DNA of 6,526 nucleotides, from contig JANXVP010000400.1 in the NCBI GenBank assembly GCA_025351615.1, positions 1 through 6,526 of the forward strand, given 5' to 3'. Below, piece after piece: positions 1 to 5,769 of this stretch. The position numbers and the translations under genes are program-made. The notes under the pieces were generated by a model. The model worked only from the letters and a program-made list of their open reading frames with translations, was not told where the DNA came from and searched no databases. Numbering within the stretch: the first letter of the stretch is position 1; every line of letters begins with the position of its first letter. This stretch comes from Ramlibacter sp. (GTDB taxonomy: Bacteria; Pseudomonadota; Gammaproteobacteria; Burkholderiales; Burkholderiaceae_C).

Positions 1-80
1 TGATCGTGCCCCTCATGGGCGACCGCCACGTACGCAGCGGATGCGATCGCGACCATCGCAAGTGTTCGCAAAGACTTCAT
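1..80 (-). CDS. Secreted protein, N-terminus only (mature HEGHD start)
   Basis: Only the first 26 codons lie in the window; the gene runs off the left edge. The reading starts at ATG (80-78) as MKSLRTLAMVAIAS, continues as a hydrophobic stretch, and reaches VAVAHEGHD. This is a clear Sec signal peptide, probably cut after the Ala before HEGHD, giving a mature periplasmic protein with a His/Asp-rich N-terminus. Such starts are common in periplasmic copper-binding proteins, but the fold cannot be read from 26 residues. A purine-rich GGAAAG lies about 6 nt upstream of the ATG. The gene follows the barrel-protein gene by 56 nt on the same strand, so the two are probably cotranscribed. The signal peptide and frame are clear; the function is unknown. 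Confidence 0.75.
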   Translation of the reverse strand, partial: MKSLRTLAMVAIASAAYVAVAHEGHD

Positions 81-136
81 TTCGTTCTTTCCAGGTGCCA
101 GGCCACAAAGGTCTTGCGAGTGCTCATGCTTGGCGG

Positions 137-1135
137 TTAAAACCGCCCGCTCAGTCCAACGACGAACGCGTTCTTCGCCGTGAGCTGAACGCCATTCACA
201 TGCTGATAGATGGGCTGCTGGTAAAAAGCATAGATGCTAAGACGGTCGGACATCGAATAGCTCACTCCAGGACTGAGAAAGACTGACCGTCCACCGCTGT
301 CCGCGGGCTCGGCGACCGCACCGCGATCCCGCCCTTTGACAATGAGATTGAGCTGAACGACGCCAGCGAGCTTTTCAGTGATGCCCTGCCGATAGCCGAG
401 GTCCACCCCGAACTGCGAACCTGGCTTGAATTGGTCATTGCTCTTCAGGGCGTGCTGGTACTGAGCCTGAGCGAACCAGGATGCGTTAGCGTCGTGCATG
501 GCCTGGTGAAAATACGCGCCCACGATGCCATCGATGGTGCCGGTCCCGGGCTGCAGGCTGCGTTCTGCAACATCCCCATCGGCGTTGACGATGTTCTTGC
601 GGCCCGTCGGCAACTTGATCCCGAACGTCAGCCCCCCAACGCTTTCGTTGGCGCTCTCCGGAACAACGAACTGATAACGAACCAGGGCCCGAACGTCGCC
701 CGGTTCTGTGAACTTCCAGCGTTCAGGCACCTGTTCTGGCGGGCCGTTGTGGATATGCAAGTGATCGCGATCAACCAGCGGTGCAACAAGGCTGAATCCC
801 CACCCGGATTCGAAAGTGCGGTTGAAGGTCGCCACCATATTGCGATTGCGTGTACTGACTTCGTCATGGTCGTGCGGGATTTGTCCAACAGCCACTTTAC
901 GCGAGCCCGCTCGTGGCTGGCTCTGGTCGAGGTACTCGTACCTCAAATCGAAAGAGTCGCCGGCATACGTCGCCGCGCCCTCAGCAGCCCAATTCGAATT
1001 AACCGCACAAAAGGCCGAACCGCAGCTTGCAAAGGCGTCAGACGCCGACAGAGCGGCGCAGCCGGACAGGGTCAACAACAGTGCGCGGCGTGAAAGGGCC
1101 ACGATGGCGTTAGCGGGGTATTTCTTGTCTTGCAT
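137..1135 (-). CDS. Exported putative outer-membrane beta-barrel protein
   Basis: This is a 332-residue protein. A signal peptide covers residues 1-36 (basic LSRR, then a hydrophobic run, then SDAFA), with likely cleavage before SCGSAFC. That leaves a Cys pair (C38, C43) at the mature N-terminus. An LSGC lipobox-like string around C26 is an alternative signal, but I favour the AFA site. The rest is rich in alternating hydrophobic and aromatic strands separated by polar turns, and the protein ends in GLSGRF, a terminal Phe typical of outer-membrane barrels. His-rich turns (PHDHDE, DHLHIH) could bind metal. The open frame continues upstream through a tRNA fragment, so I place the start at ATG 1135, just before the signal peptide. 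No strong Shine-Dalgarno is visible. The next gene also encodes a secreted protein. The barrel and export calls are inferred from composition; no family is firmly recognised and the ligand is unknown. Confidence 0.72.
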   Translation of the reverse strand: MQDKKYPANAIVALSRRALLLTLSGCAALSASDAFASCGSAFCAVNSNWAAEGAATYAGDSFDLRYEYLDQSQPRAGSRKVAVGQIPHDHDEVSTRNRNMVATFNRTFESGWGFSLVAPLVDRDHLHIHNGPPEQVPERWKFTEPGDVRALVRYQFVVPESANESVGGLTFGIKLPTGRKNIVNADGDVAERSLQPGTGTIDGIVGAYFHQAMHDANASWFAQAQYQHALKSNDQFKPGSQFGVDLGYRQGITEKLAGVVQLNLIVKGRDRGAVAEPADSGGRSVFLSPGVSYSMSDRLSIYAFYQQPIYQHVNGVQLTAKNAFVVGLSGRF

Positions 1136-1236
1136 TTGCGCGAGGATAGCGCGTTGCACAGGGACCGTGGACCGCGTTGCGGTTCTTCCGTCGAGGTCTG
1201 TCAGCCCCGGGGCGGATAGTCGCCGATGCGTCGTGC

Positions 1237-1281
1237 TGGTGGGTGATGCAGGGTTTGAACCTGCGACCCCTGCCGTGTGAA
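1237..1281 (-). tRNA. tRNA-Val(CAC) 3' half fragment (att site)
   Basis: On the minus strand, 1281-1275 reads TTCACAC, a 7-nt anticodon loop with anticodon CAC. It is followed by the 3' anticodon stem GGCAG, variable loop GGGTC, a perfect T-arm (GCAGG, TTCAAAC, CCTGC; 1264-1248), the acceptor 3' strand ATCACCC and ACCA ending at 1237. The partner stem CTGCC and the whole 5' half (D-arm, acceptor 5' strand GGGTGAT) are missing: the next bases read CGTCA. The fragment therefore cannot make a functional tRNA. A break at the edge of the anticodon loop is a classic position for tyrosine-recombinase crossover in tRNA genes, and an integrase remnant lies 165 bp away. I read it as the displaced 3' copy left at the far end of an integrated element. 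Confidence 0.85.
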
Positions 1282-1372
1282 TGACGGGAACAGAGGCGTC
1301 ACTGGACATCTTTGGACGACAAGACCATTGGGAGACTTTTTATTGACGTCCTACATTCTACAGGTAACAAGT

Positions 1373-1427
1373 GCCCACTTTTTGACGACTTTTTGACGAC
1401 TTTTTGCCCACTTTTTGCCCACTTGGC
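1373..1427 (+). repeat. Five tandem 11-bp repeats upstream of integrase
   Basis: Five units follow each other without gaps at exactly 11 bp: GCCCACTTTTT (1373-1383), GACGACTTTTT (1384-1394), GACGACTTTTT (1395-1405), GCCCACTTTTT (1406-1416) and a decayed GCCCACTTGGC (1417-1427). A sixth diverged unit, GGAGACTTTTT, sits at 1331-1341, 42 bp before the first. The spacing is about one helical turn, so all copies face the same side of the DNA. Between an att core and an integrase start, such repeats are most likely arm-type integrase-binding sites, although autoregulatory binding is equally possible. The repeats are read directly from the sequence; the binding role is inferred. Confidence 0.8.
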
Positions 1428-1445
1428 AGTAAGGAGGCGGACCTG

Positions 1446-1640
1446 GTGAACATCACGACGGTGGCGGCGCGAGACAAGATCAAACCGCAGCACGACCCTT
1501 ACTGGGTAAAGCTCAAGGCCGGCGCTTTCCTCGGGTTTCGCAAGATGACGCCGACCTCAACAGGTACTTGGCTGGCGCGATTCCGCAACAGCGACGACGG
1601 CAAGACGACCAAGCGCGACCGACTACGAGCGATAAGATCG
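1446..1640 (+). pseudogene. Tyrosine site-specific integrase, 5' remnant
   Basis: The frame starts at GTG 1446, 8 nt after a perfect AAGGAGG (1431-1437). A TTG 42 nt further upstream lies inside the repeats and is unlikely. The first ~56 residues look like the N-terminus of a phage/island integrase family, with recognisable pieces TTVAARDKIKPQHDPYW, FLGFRKMTP and GTWLARFRN. This is the arm-binding / SAM-like end. Recognisable similarity fades after GKTTK (about 1613). The rest of a normal ~400-residue enzyme is absent, including the core-binding domain and the catalytic R-H-R-Y residues. The frame stays open to 1877 only because it runs antisense over the transporter gene. It reads away from the tRNA-Val fragment, as expected for an integrase beside its att site. 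The exact end of homology is uncertain by some tens of bases. Confidence 0.8.
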
Positions 1641-1670
1641 TCTTGTACGCCTGCGACCGGCGTGTCCGCC

Positions 1671-3185
1671 CTATCGATCTACGGGCTGTTCCGTTCGCTT
1701 GGCGAACGGTATGAAAAGCACCACTGCCATGGTGAGAACGGCAGTCATCATCCACGCTTCATTGATGGCCAGCGTCAGCCCCGCCTTTTCGATCAGCGGT
1801 TGAAGCAATGCCTGCCTGACGGTATCGATCGGTCCAGGCCCTTCAGCGAGAAATCGGTCGAGCGGGATCCCCACTAACTTCGCCGTGGGCACATCGCCTG
1901 CGATCAACTTGCGCACGATGTCGTTGGCATGTAGCGTTGAACGACTGTAGATGACCGTATCGATCAACGCGAGTCCGATGGCGCCGCCGAGATTGCGCAT
2001 CAGATTGAACATGCCGCTTGCGTCGGCCACCCGGTTCAGAGCCAGGCCGCCAAGCGCCAGGCGGGTCGGCGGCAACAGGCAGAACATGATCGCGACGCCG
2101 CGAACGACTTGCGGCCAGAACATGGCGTCGCCGTCGGTCTGAGGGGTCTGAACCATGCTCATTGCCAGCCCCACCGCGAACAGCGCGAATCCGCCCGCCG
2201 AAAGCAGACGCGCATCGAGGCGGCGCTCGAGCGCCACTGCGATCGGGGCCGTCGACAGTTGCGCGACGCCCGTAACCAGCATGATCAGGCCGATCTGCAA
2301 TGCGTTGTGCCCCCTGACAAACGCCAGGAACACCGGCATCAGGTAGACGGACCCGAAGAGGCCGATTCCCAGGACGAAGCTCAACACACAGCCGACCGTA
2401 AAATTCCGGTCGGCAAAAGCGCCGAGATCGACCACCGGATGGCTGGCCCGCAGAGTGCCCCGGACAAATGCGGACATGCTGGCCATACTAAGGATCAGCA
2501 GCCCTGTCACCAGACCCGACAGCCAGCCGCGCTGGGGCGCCTCCTTCAGCGCGATCTCGAGTGCTGCCAACGCGATCACGATAAGCGTCAGGGACTTCAC
2601 GTCCAGCGTCCTGGCCTCCTGCAATCGCATCGGAATTCCCGGCAGCAGCATTCCTGCCACGGTTGCTGAAACGATGCCAGGCAGGATGTTGATCAGAAAC
2701 AGCCAATGCCAGGAATAGGTCTCGGTGATCCATCCTCCGACCACCGGGCCGACGGTGGGAGCCAGAACTGCCAGGACGCCGGCGAGCATGGTGGCGATCC
2801 CCTGTCGCCGCACCGGGAACAGCAAAAACACGGCAGAAAAGACTGCGGGGATCAGCGTTCCGCCGGCAAAACCCTGCACCACCCGCCATGAAAGCAGGGC
2901 AGCCAGGCTGTTGCTTGCAGCGCACCCCAATGAAGCCAGAGTGAACACGGAGGTGGCCAGGACGAACAACCGGCGCATGCCCAGTAGCCGTGTCAGGAAA
3001 CCGGTCAGCGAAATCGCGATGACCTCCGCGATCAGGTAGGCCGTCTGCACCCAGCTCATCTGGTCGGGCGCGATCGCAAGCGCATCCTGCATCGCCGGCA
3101 ATGAAGTGGCCACGACCTGGACGTCCAGAATCGCCATGAACATGCCGACGCACATCATCGCGAAACCGATCCAGGTGCGGATCAT
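1671..3185 (-). CDS. DHA2-type MFS exporter (14 TM helices)
   Basis: This is a 504-residue inner-membrane protein, the usual size for the EmrB/QacA-like (DHA2) drug:proton antiporters. Helix 1 carries the D1-type motif ILDVQVVATSLP (D21). The loop after helix 2 is a weak motif A (TRLLGMRR), R101 in WRVVQG fits motif B, and LAPTVGPVVGG (141-151) is antiporter motif C, followed by WHWLFLINILPG. The start is ATG 3185, after GGCGGGA; a TTG 36 nt upstream would overlap the methyltransferase gene and adds a non-conserved tail. It is the last gene of the operon, 22 nt after the methyltransferase stop, so the likely cargo is the methylated polyketide lipid rather than a drug. No HlyD/EmrA partner is encoded here. 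The family is firm; the substrate is inferred. Confidence 0.93.
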   Translation of the reverse strand: MIRTWIGFAMMCVGMFMAILDVQVVATSLPAMQDALAIAPDQMSWVQTAYLIAEVIAISLTGFLTRLLGMRRLFVLATSVFTLASLGCAASNSLAALLSWRVVQGFAGGTLIPAVFSAVFLLFPVRRQGIATMLAGVLAVLAPTVGPVVGGWITETYSWHWLFLINILPGIVSATVAGMLLPGIPMRLQEARTLDVKSLTLIVIALAALEIALKEAPQRGWLSGLVTGLLILSMASMSAFVRGTLRASHPVVDLGAFADRNFTVGCVLSFVLGIGLFGSVYLMPVFLAFVRGHNALQIGLIMLVTGVAQLSTAPIAVALERRLDARLLSAGGFALFAVGLAMSMVQTPQTDGDAMFWPQVVRGVAIMFCLLPPTRLALGGLALNRVADASGMFNLMRNLGGAIGLALIDTVIYSRSTLHANDIVRKLIAGDVPTAKLVGIPLDRFLAEGPGPIDTVRQALLQPLIEKAGLTLAINEAWMMTAVLTMAVVLFIPFAKRTEQPVDR

Positions 3186-3207
3186 CGTCCCGCCTGCCGC
3201 TTTGGCT

Positions 3208-3714
3208 TTAGCGGATTCCAAGGTCGCGCACCCCGGCCAGCGCCGCGTTCTCCGCCCGGATTCGAATCGTTAGCACCGCGGCGTTCGCAAGCGAGAAAGC
3301 CAGCGCGTACCAAGGCAATCCGAGACACAGCGGCAGCACCGCGATTTCCCCGACGACTACAACATAATTTGGATGTGACAGCAGCAGGTATGGCCCGGTT
3401 GTGACAAGCGGCAGGCCCGGCTGCACGATGATGCGGGTGGTCCAGCGCGAGCCCAGAGTCGCCAGCACCCAGACGCGCAGGGCCTGAAGCAGGAAAAAGA
3501 TCGCAAGCCACACAGCCCCGACTGATTTCTGCCAGCCGAGCACCCAGAGACCGGCCAACCAGAATGAATGCAGCATGACGATCAAGGGGTAATGGCCCGG
3601 CGCAACTTCAACCGCCCCCTTGCTCAGCAGCGCCTTGGTATTGCGGCGGGCCAGCCAGAGTTCGGCCAGCCGTTCGAGGGTAACGAATGCCAGCAGAAGT
3701 GCGGCAGCCGTCAT
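3208..3714 (-). CDS. Isoprenylcysteine methyltransferase-family (ICMT) protein
   Basis: This is a 168-residue membrane protein with about four hydrophobic segments (near residues 1-15, 45-60, 66-85 and 118-150). The ICMT signature GPYLLLSHPNYVVVVGE (107-123) contains the SAM-binding HPNY and downstream Glu, and a C-terminal RIRAEN matches the usual R-I-x-x-E element. Known relatives next to type III synthases, BpsB of Bacillus and SrsB of Streptomyces, O-methylate alkylpyrones or alkylresorcinols, and I propose the same role here. The start ATG (3714-3712) overlaps the synthase stop TGA (3713-3711) in an ATGA, with AGGAAAA just upstream, indicating translational coupling. A TTG start 24 nt upstream is possible but less likely. 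A prenyl-protein substrate is improbable in a bacterium. Confidence 0.9.
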   Translation of the reverse strand: MTAAALLLAFVTLERLAELWLARRNTKALLSKGAVEVAPGHYPLIVMLHSFWLAGLWVLGWQKSVGAVWLAIFFLLQALRVWVLATLGSRWTTRIIVQPGLPLVTTGPYLLLSHPNYVVVVGEIAVLPLCLGLPWYALAFSLANAAVLTIRIRAENAALAGVRDLGIR

Positions 3715-4763
3715 GCGATTTTCCTGAGCGAGACGCAACTGGTGGTGAATCCGGGACCCATGGCGGTCAGGAGCGTGCGCGCAGGCAGCCCGGCCTGGAT
3801 GACCCTCTCCAGCACGAACAAGGCGGTGGGCGCCGACATATTGCTGTATCCGGCAAGAACGTCACGCTCATGGTCCAGGCTCCCGGGCGCAAGCGAAAAC
3901 GCACGCTCCAGGGCGCTTATGACTTTTTGACCTCCCGGATGAAAGGCAAAGCGGTCGATATCGTCGAGAGTCAAACCAGCCCGCGCAAGAATTTCTTGCA
4001 CGGCCGGCGCCATGTTCGCTTCGGCGAAGGGGGGAATGGCTCGATCGAAGATGACGCCCAGGCCGAGCGGATCGACCGACCAGCCCATGATGTCCAGCGT
4101 CCCGGGCCAGGTGTGCTGGCCGCTCATTTCAATGGCGGCAATGCCGCTGTCGCCAGTGCGCAGAACACAAGCCGCAGCGCCATCGCCGAACAACGCTGTC
4201 GCGACGATGTTGGACTTGGTCAGTTCATCGAGCCGGAATGAGAGCGTGCACAGTTCGACAGCGACGACCAGCACGACACTGCCCGGTCGCGACTGCGCGA
4301 GGCGCGATGCAATCGACAAGCCCGTGACACCACCCGCGCAACCCAGCCCGAACACAGGAATGCGCACGATGTCCGCCCGGAAACCAATCTGTTGGGATGC
4401 GCGGGCTTCGAGGCTGGGCGTGGCAATTCCCGTGGACGAGACCGTGACGACGGTATCGACTTGGGCAGCGCAAAGGCCCGCGGAAGCGAGCGCCTTCGAC
4501 GCCGCATCGATGAACAACCTGACCGCGGCATCCAGGTACGCCAGGTTGCGCTCAGGCCACCCCAGCGGTTTGAAGTACCACTCCAGGGGACGGACTGCGT
4601 AGCGCCTCAATATCCCGGAGGTCTCAAAGACGCGCGAGAGGGCTCTGAAAGCGCCGAAGCGTGAGGCAAAGCCGTCACTTGCGGCAGCAGCAACATCACT
4701 TTGTTCGAGGCAAAAAGGAGGGACTGCAGTTGCAATTGATAGCAGATTGGCGAATTCAGGCAT
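3711..4763 (-). CDS. Type III polyketide synthase (chalcone synthase-like)
   Basis: This is a 350-residue synthase, normal for bacterial type III PKS enzymes. It condenses a CoA-linked (probably fatty) starter with malonyl-CoA to give alkylpyrones or alkylresorcinols. The catalytic triad is intact: C142 in VFGLGCAGGVTGLS, H275 in FAFHPGGQK and N308 in GYSNMSAPT. GDGAAA (194-199) and the cyclisation-loop motif MGPGFT (335-340) are also present. The start is ATG 4763, which gives the usual N-terminus (MPEFANLLSIATAVPPF). The frame is open further up (ATG 4796 and on to 5057), but that sequence is not synthase-like; neither ATG has a good Shine-Dalgarno. It is first in a three-gene operon with a methyltransferase and an exporter. 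The chain length and ring type of the product cannot be read from sequence. Confidence 0.94.
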   Translation of the reverse strand: MPEFANLLSIATAVPPFCLEQSDVAAAASDGFASRFGAFRALSRVFETSGILRRYAVRPLEWYFKPLGWPERNLAYLDAAVRLFIDAASKALASAGLCAAQVDTVVTVSSTGIATPSLEARASQQIGFRADIVRIPVFGLGCAGGVTGLSIASRLAQSRPGSVVLVVAVELCTLSFRLDELTKSNIVATALFGDGAAACVLRTGDSGIAAIEMSGQHTWPGTLDIMGWSVDPLGLGVIFDRAIPPFAEANMAPAVQEILARAGLTLDDIDRFAFHPGGQKVISALERAFSLAPGSLDHERDVLAGYSNMSAPTALFVLERVIQAGLPARTLLTAMGPGFTTSCVSLRKIA

Positions 4764-5296
4764 CAAAACATTCAAATCAACGACTGACCCAGCCATTGAG
4801 TGCGGCCCGAGTTGTGGTACCGGCGGGCGGAAAGCCGGGGACTTCTTGCTGATATCGAAACCACGCCATGAGATCACGAATATTTCCCGTCTCAAGGACA
4901 AATGTCTGTAGGCGTTTGGCGCGTGCGATATGACGAAAGCGCTCGCGCTGACCTGCAGACGACGGTGACAACGCGTGGAAACGTGATTCGCTGTTTTTGC
5001 AAACTGGCATCGGCATGACAACTCTTCATTCCCCAGGCTGCTTGCAAGTCCGGGCAAGGCGTTGTCTACCTCCCTGCCGCTGATCGAGATATCGAAATTT
5101 CTTTGCCCGCGATTTCTTTTCGCGATTCGCCCGAGTAACTGCAGCTAAAAGTGACAACGTATCGGGGCGAATCCTCGTCCACCAAAACAGAAGCTCTTTG
5201 ACAACCATGTCACCATCATGTTCAACACTAAAACTTGTGCTCGCGACCATCGCCCGCCCCGCCAAACATTGCGCATGGCCGGTGGGCGTCCCGGCC
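4764..5296. other. ~530-bp stretch without a recognised gene; likely holds operon promoter
   Basis: This lies between the copper block and the synthase start and should carry the promoter of the polyketide operon. No convincing -35/-10 pair was found on the minus strand. Visible items are a repeated 10-mer GATATCGAAA (4851-4860 and 5088-5097), a 13-bp-spaced CGCGATT repeat (5108-5114, 5121-5127), and a plus-strand GCTCTTTGACAA (5193-5204) that resembles the rRNA leader boxA. Two unrecognised minus-strand open frames (4777-5016 and 5026-5250) have weak or no ribosome sites and no familiar residues; they may be chance frames in GC-rich DNA. Confidence 0.6.
5277..5296 (-). terminator. Hairpin abutting the DUF305 stop codon
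   Basis: A perfect 6-bp GC stem (GGCCGG 5277-5282 with CCGGCC 5291-5296) and an 8-nt loop start directly after the TAG stop at 5299-5297. No T-run follows on the minus strand, so this is not a textbook intrinsic terminator. It could be a weak terminator or an mRNA 3'-end stabiliser for the copper operon. Confidence 0.35.
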
Positions 5297-5710
5297 CTAT
5301 TTGCTCATCTTCTCCATCGGATGCCCGTGCTTCGCCAGGAACTTGTCGAAGTCCGCAATCTCTCGTTTCTGCGCAGAAATGATGCCCTTGGCCATCTTTT
5401 TCATCTGCGGCTCATTTCCATCCTTCAACTCTGTCTTCGCCATTTCAACTGCGCCCTGGTGGTGGATGCGCATCATCATCGCGAAGTCGATATCAGGCTT
5501 GCCGGTCATTTGCATCGAAGCCATCTTGTCGCTGCTGTCTTTCATCATGGCTTTCATGTCCATCCCACCCGCTGGCATTGAGGAGGAGCTGCTCTTGGGC
5601 GCTGCGTTGCCTCCCGACGCAGGCGGGGTTTGCGATCGGGAAGGCTGAGACAGAAGTGCTCCAGCAAAAATCATCGCGCTGAGGGCAGCAGATTTTGTGT
5701 AGGGGTTCAT
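5297..5710 (-). CDS. DUF305 family Met-rich periplasmic protein
   Basis: This is a 137-residue exported protein. Its signal peptide covers about residues 1-27 (SAALSAMIFAGALLSQ), followed by a Gly/Ser/Pro linker. A Met-rich segment (residues 45-68, eight Met in 24) precedes the family core, DIDFAMMMRIHHQGAVEMAK (73-92), whose HHQGA (83-87) is the DUF305 hallmark. The tail adds further His and Met (KHGHPMEKM). DUF305 proteins have a ferritin-like helical fold, and some, such as cyanobacterial CopM, bind copper; a periplasmic copper-binding role fits its neighbours. The start is ATG 5710, preceded by the weak site AGAAAGAA. It is the last gene of the copper block, 59 nt after the CusF-like gene. 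The family is firm; copper binding here is inferred. Confidence 0.92.
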   Translation of the reverse strand: MNPYTKSAALSAMIFAGALLSQPSRSQTPPASGGNAAPKSSSSSMPAGGMDMKAMMKDSSDKMASMQMTGKPDIDFAMMMRIHHQGAVEMAKTELKDGNEPQMKKMAKGIISAQKREIADFDKFLAKHGHPMEKMSK

Positions 5711-5724
5711 CAGTTGGTTCTTTC

Positions 5725-5739
5725 TATGAATAATTCATA
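5725..5739. promoter_or_regulatory. 15-bp perfect palindrome, possible operator
   Basis: TATGAAT, a central A, then ATTCATA form a perfect 7-1-7 inverted repeat in the 59-nt gap between the CusF-like and DUF305 genes. It is AT-rich in a GC-rich setting and lies 15 nt upstream of the DUF305 start. It could be an operator for a dimeric regulator, or supply a -10 element for a separate DUF305 promoter. No matching regulator is encoded in the window. Confidence 0.35.
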
Positions 5740-5769
5740 AGTTTCAGAAAATCCAGTCTGAGACAAGCC

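Larger units (their letters stand above)
1237..1640. mobile_element. End of an integrated element: att, repeats, int remnant
   Basis: Three signals lie in the order expected for an island end: a partial tRNA-Val copy (1237-1281), a tandem array of short repeats (1373-1427) and the start of a tyrosine integrase reading away from the tRNA (from 1446). The geometry puts the host chromosome on the left and the element on the right. The matching intact tRNA-Val and the other end are not in this window, so the extent of the element is unknown. The truncated integrase means it can no longer excise by its own enzyme. Confidence 0.7.

Noticed and set aside
1204..1213. GCCCCGGGGC palindrome downstream of the tRNA fragment
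   Set aside because: It has no loop and no T-run, so it is not a credible terminator; such palindromes arise easily in GC-rich DNA.
1136..1309. 58-residue N-terminal extension of the barrel protein (MSSDASVPVIHTAGVAGSNP...)
   Set aside because: The string AGVAGSNPASPT is the read-through of a tRNA 3' end; this DNA is the tRNA-Val fragment, and a signal peptide follows the ATG at 1135.
1343..1370. TTGACG-N16-TAACAA as an integrase promoter
   Set aside because: The -35 is good, but the -10 matches the consensus at only three of six positions; not strong enough to list.
1404..1445. TTG start for the integrase inside the repeat array
   Set aside because: GTG 1446 has a perfect AAGGAGG 8 nt upstream; the extra 14 codons are repeat sequence.
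2109..2669. 186-codon plus-strand frame across the exporter gene
   Set aside because: It is antisense to a clear membrane-protein gene, with a composition (Arg/Gln/His-rich) typical of a shadow frame.
5161..5184. tRNA-like 3' end on the plus strand (GAATCCTCGTCCACCA)
   Set aside because: No 5-bp T-stem with a TTC loop can be drawn, and no matching acceptor or anticodon arm lies upstream.
5026..5250. Minus-strand frame MVASTSFSVEHDG...
   Set aside because: No ribosome site, no recognised motif and an ordinary open frame length for GC-rich DNA.
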